A DNA stretch of 43,898 bases from Neobacillus rhizosphaerae (GCF_937468385.1 NZ_CALBWS010000040.1:1-43898); one strand, 5' to 3'. Counted from the stretch's first letter, positions 25,266 to 34,212 are shown. Notes: a model not told the origin generated them from the letters alone. Program-made: numbers and translations.

Positions 25266-25811
25266 ATGAAGGCGTTAATCAATATCGATTATACGTATGA
25301 TTTTGTAGCGGATGCAGTGGCGTTAACCTGCGGGGAACCGGGACAAGCGATTGAGGGGAAAATCGCTGAACTGACGAAAGCGTTTATTGAGACTGGCGAT
25401 TATGTTGTTTTTGCCATCGATGTTCATGATAAAGGAGATGAATATCATCCGGAAACCAAGCTGTTCCCGCCGCATAATCTACGTGGAACATCCGGAAGAG
25501 ACCTGTTTGGTGCACTTCAAAATGTGTATGAAGAGAATCAGCAGCGTGAAAATGTAGCTTATATGGATAAAACGAGGTACTCTGCGTTTGCAGGAACGGA
25601 CCTCGAAATCAAATTGCGGGAACGGGGAATTACTGAGGTACACCTGGTTGGCGTCTGTACCGATATATGCGTTCTTCACACAGCCGTAGATGCCTATAAT
25701 AAAGGTTTTAAAATTGTTATATATAAGGATGCCGTCGCTTCGTTTAATCCAGCAGGGCATGAATGGGCGCTTGGACATTTTGAACAATCCCTCGGGGCCA
25801 CGGTTAAATAG
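25266..25811 (+). CDS. pncA: Nicotinamidase
   Basis: A 181-residue cysteine hydrolase of the isochorismatase fold that converts nicotinamide to nicotinate for NAD salvage. Visible are the catalytic Asp D8 (INIDYTYDF), metal site residues D52 and H54 (IDVHD) with H70, and lysine K102 (DKTRYSAF). The nucleophile region is GVCTDICVLHTA (probably C135). The ribosome site is GAAGGGGTGATGGG. It is followed 64 bases later by pncB, the next enzyme of the pathway, the same pairing as yueJ-yueK in B. subtilis. Confidence 0.93.
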   Translation: MKALINIDYTYDFVADAVALTCGEPGQAIEGKIAELTKAFIETGDYVVFAIDVHDKGDEYHPETKLFPPHNLRGTSGRDLFGALQNVYEENQQRENVAYMDKTRYSAFAGTDLEIKLRERGITEVHLVGVCTDICVLHTAVDAYNKGFKIVIYKDAVASFNPAGHEWALGHFEQSLGATVK

Positions 25812-25875
25812 TGTTTTTAATGGTATTATCGGTTATAATGGTGAAAAGCTGTAATAGTACTCCGGAGGGTCGATT

Positions 25876-27339
25876 ATGAAACACATTTATCATGATGATA
25901 GTTTTACTCTACATACGGATCTATACCAGATAAATATGGCAGAGACGTATTGGAGAGATGGGATACATAATAAACGTGCGGTCTTCGAGCTATTTTTCCG
26001 CAAGCTTCCTTTTGGAAATGGCTATGCTGTTTTCGCTGGCCTAGAAAAGGTCATTCAGTTTATCCAAGGCTTCCGCTTTAGTGAGGAAGACCTCGAGTAT
26101 TTGAAAAATGAAATAGGCTACAAAGACGATTTTCTTGAATATCTAAAAAATATGCGTTTCACTGGTACCATTCGCTCAATGAAAGAGGGCGAGCTCGTTT
26201 TTGGTAATGAGCCCATTCTACGGGTGGATGCACCACTAGGAGAAGCCCAATTAATTGAAACAGCTTTGCTTAACATTGTGAATTACCAAACATTAATTGC
26301 CACGAAAGCCTCAAGAATCAAGCAAGTTGTCGGCAGTGAAATGGCGATGGAATTTGGGACAAGACGTGCACAGGAAATGGATGCAGCGATTTGGGGAACG
26401 AGAGCGGCTTATCTTGCTGGCTTTGAAGCCACAAGCAATGTACGGGCAGGTAAACTGTTCGGTATTCCTGTTGCTGGAACCCATGCCCATTCAATGGTTC
26501 AAGCCTATAAAAATGAATATACTGCTTTTCATAAATATGCAGAATCACATAAAGACTGTGTCTTTTTAGTAGATACGTATGATACCCTTCGTCTCGGTGT
26601 GCCAAATGCTATAAAAGTGGCCAAAGAATTAGGGGACAAGATTAATTTTATCGGGATTCGCTTAGACAGCGGTGACCTCGCTTATCTTTCAAAGGAAGCA
26701 CGGAAAATGCTGGATAAAGCCGGATTTACGGATGCGAAAATTTATGCGTCAAGCGATTTAGATGAGCATACAATTATCAACTTAAAAGCGCAGGGGGCTA
26801 AAATCGATAGCTGGGGGATTGGCACGAAGCTGATTACCGCCTACGATCAAGCGGCACTTGGTGCTGTATATAAAATTGTTTCGATTGAAGATGAGAACGG
26901 CAAAATGGAGGATACGATTAAGATCTCCTCAAATCCAGATAAAGTAACGACTCCGGGGATGAAAAAGGTTTACCGGATTATCAATAATACGAATCACCAT
27001 GCCGAAGGGGATTATATTGCAATGGAAGATGAAAAGCTGCCGGAAAAACGGCTTCGCATGTTCCATCCAACCCATACGTATATTAATAAGGTGGTTACGA
27101 ACTTTACGGCAAAAGAGCTCCATCAAGATATTTTTGTGAACGGTGATCTCGTTTATGAAATGCCTTGTCTAGAGGAATCCCGCGAGTATCTGAAGCAAAA
27201 TCTTGATGCATTATGGGACGAGTATAAGCGGATAATGAATCCAGAGGATTATCCACTCGACTTAAGTCAAAAGTGCTGGGATAACAAGATGAAAAACATT
27301 GAAGAAGTGAAAGAGCAAGTTGCGGCGATGAAGGAATAA
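25876..27339 (+). CDS. pncB: Nicotinate phosphoribosyltransferase
   Basis: A 487-residue enzyme that joins nicotinate and PRPP to give nicotinate mononucleotide, with ATP use. The start FTLHTDLYQINMAETYWRDG, the FELFFRKLPFGNGYAVFAGL segment and the phosphate-binding EFGTRRAQEMDAAIWGTRAAY are characteristic. Further on, IGIRLDSGDLAYLS and SSDLDE match the conserved core. The ATG follows CCGGAGGG. With pncA upstream it forms a two-step NAD salvage operon, ended by a terminator at 27350. Confidence 0.95.
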   Translation: MKHIYHDDSFTLHTDLYQINMAETYWRDGIHNKRAVFELFFRKLPFGNGYAVFAGLEKVIQFIQGFRFSEEDLEYLKNEIGYKDDFLEYLKNMRFTGTIRSMKEGELVFGNEPILRVDAPLGEAQLIETALLNIVNYQTLIATKASRIKQVVGSEMAMEFGTRRAQEMDAAIWGTRAAYLAGFEATSNVRAGKLFGIPVAGTHAHSMVQAYKNEYTAFHKYAESHKDCVFLVDTYDTLRLGVPNAIKVAKELGDKINFIGIRLDSGDLAYLSKEARKMLDKAGFTDAKIYASSDLDEHTIINLKAQGAKIDSWGIGTKLITAYDQAALGAVYKIVSIEDENGKMEDTIKISSNPDKVTTPGMKKVYRIINNTNHHAEGDYIAMEDEKLPEKRLRMFHPTHTYINKVVTNFTAKELHQDIFVNGDLVYEMPCLEESREYLKQNLDALWDEYKRIMNPEDYPLDLSQKCWDNKMKNIEEVKEQVAAMKE

Positions 27340-27349
27340 GATGTAATGG

Positions 27350-27379
27350 GACGTCCTAAGATATCGGGCGTCTTTTTTT
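27350..27379 (+). terminator. Terminator of pncAB
   Basis: Stem GACGTCC / GGGCGTC (one G-U) with a nine-base loop, then TTTTTTT. Confidence 0.8.
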
Positions 27380-27436
27380 CGATAAAAAGAAAGGCAGGCC
27401 CAAGGGGGTTCAGCATTTTTCCTCCTGAGTCTGCCT
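27379..27436 (-). terminator. Minus-strand terminator for the small membrane-protein genes
   Basis: On the minus strand AGGCAGACTCAGGAGG pairs imperfectly with CCCCTTGGGCCTGCCT, then TTCTTTTT. It lies just after the 37-residue gene. Confidence 0.65.
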
Positions 27437-27441
27437 CTCTT

Positions 27442-27555
27442 CTATTTTTGTTTAAAGTAATCCATAAAGGCATAGAAAATTTCAATGCCTTGGTAGGTAA
27501 GCATTCCTGCCGCTGATATCGAAAAGAACCCAATTATCAAAAAGCGGATCCACAT
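27442..27555 (-). CDS. 37-residue single-helix membrane protein
   Basis: ATG at 27555 follows AAGGGAGGAAGTAACT, a strong site. The product begins MWIRFLIIGFFSISAAGMLT and ends FYAFMDYFKQK: one membrane helix with a short polar tail. It lies 33 bases after the stop of the upstream minus-strand membrane gene and just before a terminator, so it reads as the second gene of a pair. No family recognised. Confidence 0.65.
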   Translation of the reverse strand: MWIRFLIIGFFSISAAGMLTYQGIEIFYAFMDYFKQK

Positions 27556-27588
27556 AGTTACTTCCTCCCTTATTTTTGATGTTTACTC

Positions 27589-27912
27589 TTATAATTCGGG
27601 AGGGAGGATTAAGTAGTTTGATTGATTGAATATGGGGATTAGAAAAGTATGCTTTCTGTTAAACTTAAAAGACCAAAAAATGAGTGGGATTATTACTGTT
27701 AAAAGGATCAAAGAAAGCAGAATGGGTATTGTCAGGTCGAATAGTTGTTTTTTCTCATCGTCCGATTGTGACTTTGCCTTAGCATCATCTAAGTTGATGA
27801 TTACCTTGGTTTCAGAATGCGAGTGCGGAAGTATGTTTGAAAAGTGTAAAAAGTTGAAAGCAAGGAAGGCAAGGAGCAAGGGAATGGAAAGGGTCTCTAT
27901 TTTTTTTATCAG
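27589..27912 (-). CDS. Hypothetical two-helix membrane protein, start codon non-standard
   Basis: The frame reads KKIETLSIPLLLAFLAFNFL as a signal-like N-terminus, then a polar stretch with PHSHSETK and DDEKKQ. A membrane helix follows (about residues 65-87, LTIPILLSLILLTVIIPLIF) with a basic tail. GGAAGGAG stands 6 to 9 bases before CTG (27912) and ATA (27909). No ATG, GTG or TTG is usable there, and the TTG at 27879 would cut the hydrophobic segment and has no ribosome site. It may be a true non-AUG start, a mutated start, or an indel in the A8 run. No family is recognised. Confidence 0.5.
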   Translation of the reverse strand: MIKKIETLSIPLLLAFLAFNFLHFSNILPHSHSETKVIINLDDAKAKSQSDDEKKQLFDLTIPILLSLILLTVIIPLIFWSFKFNRKHTFLIPIFNQSNYLILPPEL

Positions 27913-28032
27913 TATCCACTCCTTCCAATGAGATTGTTTTAATCATATACACTTTTATTATATTTGAAAACAAAAATGTTCTGACAAATTTCTTGATTTT
28001 TGTTGAAAAAGGGCTATGGTCTTGCGGCAGGT

Positions 28033-28062
28033 TTCGCAATTAGCCTTTCTTTGTGTTACAAT
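28033..28062 (+). promoter_or_regulatory. Promoter of rlmD (extended -10)
   Basis: TGTTACAAT at 28054-28062 is an extended -10, with TTCGCA at 28033-28038 as a weak -35 (18-base spacer). The rlmD ATG is 35 bases downstream. Confidence 0.55.
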
Positions 28063-28096
28063 CTTAGCTAGTCAAATCGAGTAAAGGAAGAAACGG

Positions 28097-29476
28097 ATGA
28101 GCAGACCATTACCAGTAAACAAAAATGATTATATAGATGTAGTTTTTGAAGATTTAACCCATGACGGGGCCGGAGTAGCGAAAGTGGATGGTTATCCGCT
28201 GTTTGTACCAAACGGCCTGCCAGGTGAAAAAGCCAAAGTTAAGGTGATAAAGACGGGCAAAGGCTACGGGATTGGACGCTTGATTGAACTTTTTGAAAAA
28301 AGCCCATACCGAGTAGATATTGCAAGTAGCGAAAAGAACAAATACGGCGGCTGCCAGCTAGAACATATCAGCTATGAGGGTCAGCTGCAATACAAGGAAA
28401 ATCAAGTTCGCCAAGTGCTTACTCGGATCGGCAAACTAGAGGATGTAGTCGTTCATCCGATTTTAGGGATGGACAGCCCATGGCACTATCGGAACAAGGC
28501 CCAAGTACCTGTCGGTGAAAAAGACGGCAAATTGATTGCCGGATTTTTTAAACCACGGAGCCATGAAATTGTCGATACGGATGAAAGCTTGATTCAGCTG
28601 CCGGAAATTAATGAAGCAGTTCAAGCTGTAAAGGAAATTTGCAGCAAGCTTGGCATCCCTGCCTATCATGAAGAATCCCATAAAGGTGTGCTCCGCCATA
28701 TCATGACACGGTATGGTCAGCAAACAGGCGAGCTAATGATTGTGATCATAACGAGAACTGCAGATCTTCCTCAGAAAAATAAGCTGGTTGAGGAAATTGT
28801 TGCTCGGCTGCCAAAGGTGAAGTCGATTGTTCATAATGTGAATTCGAAGCGGACAAACGTCATTATGGGGGAAAAAACGACCGTCCTTTGGGGAAATGAA
28901 GTCATCTATGATTACATAGGCGATGTGAAATTCGCCATATCTGCGCTGTCGTTTTATCAAGTGAACCCTGTTCAGACAAAGGTTTTATATGATAAGGCGC
29001 TGGAATATGCGGACCTAAGCGGCGAAGAAAACGTGATTGATGCCTATTGCGGCATCGGGACGATCTCTTTATTTTTAGCGCAAAAAGCTCGTAATGTTTT
29101 TGGAGTGGAAGTGGTACCAGAGGCAATAGAAGATGCGCAACGAAATGCGGAATTGAATGGCATATCAAATGCAGAATTTGCAGCCGGGGAAGCAGAGGTT
29201 GTGATTCCGAAGTGGTATAAAGAGGGCAATGCTGCGGATGTACTTGTCGTCGATCCACCACGCAAAGGCTGCGACGAGGCTTTGCTGCAAACGATTATTG
29301 AAATGAAACCGAAAAAAGTTGTTTATGTTTCCTGCAATCCAGCTACACTGGCTCGGGATTTACGGATTCTAGAAGATGGCGGGTATAAAACGGTGGAAGT
29401 GCAGCCAGTGGATATGTTTCCACATACGACGCACGTCGAGTGTATCTCGCAACTCATTTTAAAAGAAGGCAACTAA
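28097..29476 (+). CDS. rlmD: 23S rRNA (uracil-5-)-methyltransferase, RlmD/RlmCD type
   Basis: A 459-residue SAM-dependent RNA methyltransferase; the B. subtilis relative (YefA, RlmCD) modifies U747 and U1939 of 23S rRNA. An N-terminal TRAM domain covers about residues 5-65 (DVVFEDLTHDGAGVAKVDGYPLF is its core). The catalytic domain has VIDAYCGIGTISLFLA, VVDPPRKGCDEAL and VSCNPATLARDL with the nucleophilic Cys. The cluster-binding region keeps only GGCQLEH, as in Bacillus relatives rather than E. coli RumA. The ATG at 28097 follows AAAGGAAG. The accessory island begins immediately after it, as recombinase genes do after yefA in B. subtilis. Confidence 0.95.
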   Translation: MSRPLPVNKNDYIDVVFEDLTHDGAGVAKVDGYPLFVPNGLPGEKAKVKVIKTGKGYGIGRLIELFEKSPYRVDIASSEKNKYGGCQLEHISYEGQLQYKENQVRQVLTRIGKLEDVVVHPILGMDSPWHYRNKAQVPVGEKDGKLIAGFFKPRSHEIVDTDESLIQLPEINEAVQAVKEICSKLGIPAYHEESHKGVLRHIMTRYGQQTGELMIVIITRTADLPQKNKLVEEIVARLPKVKSIVHNVNSKRTNVIMGEKTTVLWGNEVIYDYIGDVKFAISALSFYQVNPVQTKVLYDKALEYADLSGEENVIDAYCGIGTISLFLAQKARNVFGVEVVPEAIEDAQRNAELNGISNAEFAAGEAEVVIPKWYKEGNAADVLVVDPPRKGCDEALLQTIIEMKPKKVVYVSCNPATLARDLRILEDGGYKTVEVQPVDMFPHTTHVECISQLILKEGN

Positions 29477-29500
29477 CCCTTGGGGTTGTTGCCTATTCTT
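29467..29500 (+). terminator. Terminator at rlmD end / island boundary
   Basis: AGGCAACTAACCC pairs with GGGTTGTTGCCT (one bulge), then ATTCTTGTT. The stem spans both the rlmD stop and, on the other strand, the last codon of the convergent recombinase gene. Confidence 0.65.
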
Positions 29501-31085
29501 GTTCATCGAAAGGATTTAAAAAGTTGTAATGTATGCGTAGATTACCATCAATGCTACAGGTTACTTTATTCACCAATGAGTGCAAGACTTGAGGAGTTAA
29601 ATCTTTTAGTATTGAAACTTCTCTAAGCTTCTTACCTAAATTAATTGCATAGTTCTCACTTTCGCACTCTTCAAGCTTTGCTTGATATTCAATTTTTGCG
29701 GTCTCGAGTTCAGCTACTTCCTGGTCTATCTGCTTTCGATATTCTACCAATTCTTCTCGAGATATAATCTTATCAGCATACATATCAAGATAATCTTTCT
29801 TTCTGGAACGAATTCTTTTCCCCGTATTTTCGATTTTTGTTATTTCGTTTGTTATTGAAACCTTCTTTTGATCCAATCTTTTTTGCAAGCTCTGTATAAA
29901 TTCGTCATCTTGAATTGATTGGAATAACTCCTGTAGATCCTCTAAGATAATATGTTTTAGTTCTTTCTCCCGGATAACAACTCTATTCAAACAGAAAGTA
30001 TCACCGTACTTAATATTTCCTCCGCATCTATACCCTTTTTGATTAGCCTTGTACCACATTCCTTTTTGGCAATTTTCACAGAACAATACATTCGTAAATA
30101 AATGACTTTTTGGAGCAGTAGTTGTACGTGTTCGGGTTTGAAGCATTTTTTTTACGGACTGAAAAGTCTCCTTTGAGATAATAGGCTCGTGAGTGTTTTC
30201 TTGGATCGTAGCTTTGCCTACATCATGAGTTCTTCGTTTTGTTGTTGTTACTGAAATTGTTTCGGTTCTGTTTTGAACAAGATCACCACAGTAATGTTGA
30301 TTATTTAAGATATTTTTAATCGTGGTAGCGTGCCATAAAGGTGATGCGTTAGACTTATTAGCAATTTGTGAAGGGGTTGGAATCTTTTCTGCTATGAAAT
30401 TTTTTGCTATTGAGTCCATTCCTTTTCCATCCAAGTACTCTCTAAAAATTCGTCTTACGATTTCCGGAGTGTTGTCTTCACGAATTTTAAGTTTACCGTT
30501 GTCTGAATAATATCCATAAGGTGGATTAGAACCTACAAATAATCCTCTTTTAGCTTTTGTACGTTTGGCGGCCTTATTTCTCCGGCTGCTAGTTGCTGAC
30601 TCATTTTCGTACAGCCAAGCAAAAAGACCAAAGTTTTGTACATCTCCGGTAATCGTATTAATCGAATTATCAAGGCATACAATATGAATACTGTTTTGCA
30701 GACAGATATCTCGAAGTTCGTACGATAATCTTCCATTACGAGCTAGTCTTGATAGTTCTTTAGCTAGTATCACATCAAACTTACCAGCTTTTCCGTCTTC
30801 AATTAATGCCTTTAAACCAGGTCTGTTTCCTTTTGTTCCTGACTGCTTGTCAGTATAAATCTCTACGATCTCCCAATCATTCTGGGCAGCGTAATTTCGA
30901 AATAGATCTATCTGATTATCGATAGAAGTTTTTTGTGAATCCATCTCTGTGGAGACACGAGCATATATTGCACATCTCAAAACACGATCACCACCATAAG
31001 TAGTAAAGTATTGAGATGTTGGTGGGTTTGTAGGTATAGTATTGACCACATTCATAGGTCTTAACTGAGTTGTAATTAAATTCAT
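29493..31085 (-). CDS. Large serine recombinase 1
   Basis: A 530-residue site-specific recombinase. After a 35-residue leader, the resolvase domain (about 36-185) has catalytic S45 in YARVSTEMDSQ and the AKELSRLARNG active-site helix. The recombinase domain (about 195-300, NPPYGYY, then IVRRIFREYLDGKGMDSIA) follows. A zinc ribbon (CENCQKGMWYK, then CGG..C) and a coiled coil (about 400-480) complete the large-serine-integrase plan. The ATG has AAGGAGA upstream. It converges on rlmD. The four-copy motif just upstream may be its operator or crossover-associated sites. It is complete and appears functional. Confidence 0.9.
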   Translation of the reverse strand: MNLITTQLRPMNVVNTIPTNPPTSQYFTTYGGDRVLRCAIYARVSTEMDSQKTSIDNQIDLFRNYAAQNDWEIVEIYTDKQSGTKGNRPGLKALIEDGKAGKFDVILAKELSRLARNGRLSYELRDICLQNSIHIVCLDNSINTITGDVQNFGLFAWLYENESATSSRRNKAAKRTKAKRGLFVGSNPPYGYYSDNGKLKIREDNTPEIVRRIFREYLDGKGMDSIAKNFIAEKIPTPSQIANKSNASPLWHATTIKNILNNQHYCGDLVQNRTETISVTTTKRRTHDVGKATIQENTHEPIISKETFQSVKKMLQTRTRTTTAPKSHLFTNVLFCENCQKGMWYKANQKGYRCGGNIKYGDTFCLNRVVIREKELKHIILEDLQELFQSIQDDEFIQSLQKRLDQKKVSITNEITKIENTGKRIRSRKKDYLDMYADKIISREELVEYRKQIDQEVAELETAKIEYQAKLEECESENYAINLGKKLREVSILKDLTPQVLHSLVNKVTCSIDGNLRIHYNFLNPFDEQE

Positions 31086-31122
31086 TGATAGGTCTCCTTA
31101 ATGTTTTAATCTATGTATAATT

Positions 31123-31138
31123 TTCGGTACTTTGTCCA
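31123..31138 (+). repeat. 16-bp motif, copy 1
   Basis: TTCGGTACTTTGTCCA. It is the exact inverse of copy 3 at 31187 and lies 38 bases upstream of the recombinase 1 start. Confidence 0.75.
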
Positions 31139-31154
31139 TACTTATAATAACTTT

Positions 31155-31170
31155 TTCGATACTTCGTCCA
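31155..31170 (+). repeat. 16-bp motif, copy 2
   Basis: TTCGATACTTCGTCCA, 14 of 16 identical to copy 1, same direction, starting 32 bases after it (about three helical turns). Confidence 0.7.
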
Positions 31171-31186
31171 AAATGGTATACCAATC

Positions 31187-31202
31187 TGGACAAAGTACCG
31201 AA
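31187..31202 (-). repeat. 16-bp motif, copy 3 (inverted)
   Basis: TGGACAAAGTACCGAA is the perfect reverse complement of copy 1, again 32 bases on from copy 2. Confidence 0.75.
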
Positions 31203-31216
31203 TTAGCCTCAAATGA

Positions 31217-31236
31217 AACCCCTAGTTATAGGGGTT
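31217..31236 (-). terminator. Hairpin, possible terminator of recombinase genes 2-3
   Basis: AACCCCTA / TAGGGGTT with a four-base loop. On the minus strand it is followed by TCATTTG, a weak U-tract, about 100 bases after the recombinase 2 stop. Confidence 0.4.
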
Positions 31237-31279
31237 CTGGTTATAGTCTCAGTTTGCGATAATTCCGAACAGCTAAATG

Positions 31280-31295
31280 TTCGGTTCTATGTCCA
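31280..31295 (+). repeat. 16-bp motif, copy 4
   Basis: TTCGGTTCTATGTCCA, 14 of 16 identical to copy 1. A partial inverse CCGAAC at 31265 faces its GTTCGG. Confidence 0.6.
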
Positions 31296-31333
31296 ATAAT
31301 CAAATATTACATTTCGACAATTCATCCGATAGG

Positions 31334-32806
31334 TTAATCAATTAGATTGGAGAAGATATTTGATTTAAAATGTAATTGTGGTTCCTTGTCAGTAGAGAGA
31401 ATAAGGTAGTCTACAAAATACAGGATGATGAGTCTTTTCTCATCTGGTCCTAATTGATGATCCAGTATCTCATTAAATCTGGAAAAGAACTGATCCTTTT
31501 CTACAAGTTGATAAGTTGTCTTTAAATTTTCTTGGCAAATCGTGTATTCTTTTAAAGAATTTTTGTGTTGTTGAATAAATTCCGAAATTTTTAGCTCAAG
31601 TTCTCGATCTTTAAGATCTCTTGAGATCTTTAATTTTTCTTCTAGCTTTTGTAAGAGTTTTTGCTTTGCATCAACATTTTGTTCAACTTCTATACTCATT
31701 TCGTTAATAAAAGCCAATGTCTTAGGTTTTATTTGGATTGTTGAAATTGACTCCTTTACACGATTTAGTATTATTGGGATAAACCTGTTATGAACTTCTT
31801 TAATGCCAACTTTATATCCGCAACTTTTACATACATAGTAATGATAGTCGTATTTGACTCCATTTCTTTTAGTAGAGCCATTCTGTGTGCTTAAGGGCTG
31901 ATCGCAATGTCTGCATTTCACTTTGTTTAAAAATAAAAAAGGTGTATCTATACGGCCAAAAGTTTTTTGTAGATGATTGTTTTGTTTGATTAATTGAAGA
32001 TGGAATCTGTTAATGATAGGTTGATGTGATTCTTCAAAAATGAATTGCTTTTGCCCATCATCTTTTCTCTTATGTACATCCCAGATTAACTTGCCTGTAT
32101 AAACTGGGTTTTTAAGTATGTTTTCTACTGTACTAGACCGCCATATTCCGCCTTTAGGTGAAGGAATCTCTGCTTCATTTAAGATTGTGGCTATTTTTTG
32201 TAAAGATTTCCCCCAGGTAGAGAGAAAAAAAATGAAGGATACAATGTCCGCATTTTCATTCGGTTCCAATTGTTGTTGGTGTTTTTGTTTTTTTATCTGA
32301 TTATATCCATAAGGAGTTTTTGATCCAGGTCTAAATGTTTCATTATTTTCTAAAAAGGTTGTTAAATTTCCTACTGCACGCTCAGATTTTACTTCTGATT
32401 CGTGCTGAAATAACAAGAAATTCATTTTGATACTAGTATCTTCCGGATCAAGTGGTTTATTTGAATCCGTGGTGTAAACCTCAAGTTCCGGCAGTTTTTC
32501 TAGCATAGGTCGGTAAAAATCAATCGTGAATGAATAACCGGTACGATCCATCCGAGAAATATCGTGGAAAATAACGGTTGGTATATTCATTTCAACCATT
32601 TTTTCGGCCATTTTCATTAATTGTTTTCGTTGGGCTGCACGTTTGGAATAAGCACTAGTAACATCTTCGATGAAAATTAGTTCAACAGGGACAAAAAGGT
32701 TATTCCGTTTAGCGAATTCTTGAATATGCTGTTTCTGGATTTCAACACTGTTATTTTTTTGTTGTTTATACGAAGAACGACGAATATAAGCAAATGCTAA
32801 TTTCAA
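31334..32806 (-). CDS. Large serine recombinase 2
   Basis: A 490-residue serine recombinase. The catalytic serine is probably S11 in AYIRRSSYKQQ, and the HDISRMDRTG segment is the active-site arginine helix. The recombinase domain (about 160-260) contains PYGYNQIKK and the SPKGGIWRSSTVENILKNPVYTGKL helix-turn region. The zinc ribbon is CRHCDQPL and CKSCGYK (about 305-345), followed by a coiled coil (about 375-450). It starts with TTG, whose TTGA overlaps the stop of the preceding gene, so the two are translated together after GGAGATGA. The resolvase domain has a slightly unusual YIRRSS active site, but all parts are present. Confidence 0.88.
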   Translation of the reverse strand: MKLAFAYIRRSSYKQQKNNSVEIQKQHIQEFAKRNNLFVPVELIFIEDVTSAYSKRAAQRKQLMKMAEKMVEMNIPTVIFHDISRMDRTGYSFTIDFYRPMLEKLPELEVYTTDSNKPLDPEDTSIKMNFLLFQHESEVKSERAVGNLTTFLENNETFRPGSKTPYGYNQIKKQKHQQQLEPNENADIVSFIFFLSTWGKSLQKIATILNEAEIPSPKGGIWRSSTVENILKNPVYTGKLIWDVHKRKDDGQKQFIFEESHQPIINRFHLQLIKQNNHLQKTFGRIDTPFLFLNKVKCRHCDQPLSTQNGSTKRNGVKYDYHYYVCKSCGYKVGIKEVHNRFIPIILNRVKESISTIQIKPKTLAFINEMSIEVEQNVDAKQKLLQKLEEKLKISRDLKDRELELKISEFIQQHKNSLKEYTICQENLKTTYQLVEKDQFFSRFNEILDHQLGPDEKRLIILYFVDYLILSTDKEPQLHFKSNIFSNLID

Positions 32807-34212
32807 AGTAAATCATCTCCGTTAAAAATATATTGGGACTGAAAATCTTGTAGATAGTCAAATTTGCTAACCTCAATGTTTACCTCGTTTGGATAAACAA
32901 ATAAGCTCCGGATAAGCACCGATGTAAGGAAAAAAGGATTTGCTTGTCTGCATTTATGTAAATAATCTTTTATTAGTCCCACCAAGCTCTCGTTTTCTAA
33001 TAAAAGGTCTTTTTTTTCTTCTATTTGGTTAAGGAACTCCTTTTGTTCATTCTCTAATTTATTTAAATCAACGTAGTGAGTGTTCTCTCTCCAATTGCTA
33101 AAATCATCAGTCTCTAAAATGATTTTTTCCATCAAGTGATGTTTTTTTATCTCCAATGCTTTCAGTTCTAACTCAATGCTTTTGCGAATTAAATGGAAAA
33201 AATGCCTTGAATCTTTAAGTAGTTGTTCTGTATCTAGGTGCTCAATGATTTTCTCCAAAGACTTATTAACAATAAGAAAAAAATCTTCTGATGCTATTAA
33301 AGCTTTTGGATGTTTACGTGAACAGGAGTACCAGGCTTTTTGATCAAGGACATTAAAGTGAAATTTCATTGGCTTTCTACAAATACCGCAGTACACATCA
33401 TAGATATCTTGATTTTTTAGTGACTGTTCTATCTCTTGATAGGATAAAATTACGGCATTGTTAGCTTGCAACTTTTGGAATTCGTCATAGCTAAGGTAAG
33501 GATCAACGTGTGAAAGTTTGTTCTTTCCTGTGGTCAGATCATAACCGGCATAAAAAGGATCCTTCACAATTTTTAATAACTGATTTAGAGTGGTTTTGAG
33601 AATTTTTTTAAATTCTTTTAAAGTTTGTTCCAAATCTTTGTGTGTTGTAACTTCCTTGATTGCCGAAAAATATAAGAGTAAATCATCCTTTTTTGCAGGA
33701 TCCTTACTATACTGTTAGGTTTCTTTTTGCTTTATATATCCAAGTTTGCGGGGTGGATATCTTTTTCTCGCTTCTTCAGTTCGCCTAGCAATGTTTTTTC
33801 CCTCAACATCACTTACAATGTTCATTACTCCTTCAAGAAGTGTGCTATCTGTTGCCTGCTGACCGTTCCCCGACGATGTAAAGAAAATCTTCACTTTATG
33901 TTTTTTACACAGAGAAACGAAATAATTTGACTCATAAAAGTCCCGGAACAATCTTGAACGATCAAAGGCATAGATAATATCAACTTGATAATTAATTATC
34001 ATTTGAATGAGTTTCTTCATTTGCGGCCGTTTCTCAATATCGAGTTTGTTAGCAGAAACTCCATCCTCATTCATAATTAATATCTCATCGGGGATGTAAT
34101 TCTCTCGGTACATAGCATCAGCAGATTCCTGCATAGCTAAATCCTGGTTGATGGTGCTCACTCTTCGAAAAAAGACCTTAAATTTGTTTTTATTTTTAAT
34201 TGTTTGAACCAT
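32803..34212 (-). pseudogene. Large serine recombinase 3 split by one in-frame UAA
   Basis: Two parts lie in the same minus-strand frame. Residues 1-165 (34212-33718) form a resolvase domain with catalytic S19 in FFRRVSTINQD and AFDRSRLFRDF. A TAA follows at 33717-33715, then 303 sense codons (33714-32806) without interruption. The second part carries the end of the recombinase domain (KDPFYAGYDL), a zinc ribbon (CGICRKPMKFH, then CSRKHPK) and a coiled coil. Together they have the normal length of about 470. The join QKET-stop-QYSKDPAK is natural sequence on both sides, so this is a point nonsense change or a read-through/restart arrangement. The ATG at 34212 follows AAAGGAAAG. It is translationally coupled to recombinase 2. 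Confidence 0.8.

Noticed and set aside
27626..27931. Plus-strand 101-codon frame opposite the minus-strand membrane gene
   Set aside because: The minus frame has a signal-like segment, a second helix and a ribosome site; the plus frame has none of these.
28021..28096. Riboswitch or T-box upstream of rlmD or gatC
   Set aside because: The leaders are short and no conserved T-box or riboswitch core was seen.
29400..29520. A defined attachment site at the 3' end of rlmD
   Set aside because: Serine-integrase core sites are only a few bases long, and no matching repeat was found by eye at the other end. The position remains a suggestion, not a feature.
30322..30736. Short frames on both strands inside recombinase 1
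   Set aside because: They have no ribosome sites and lie wholly inside a clear long gene.
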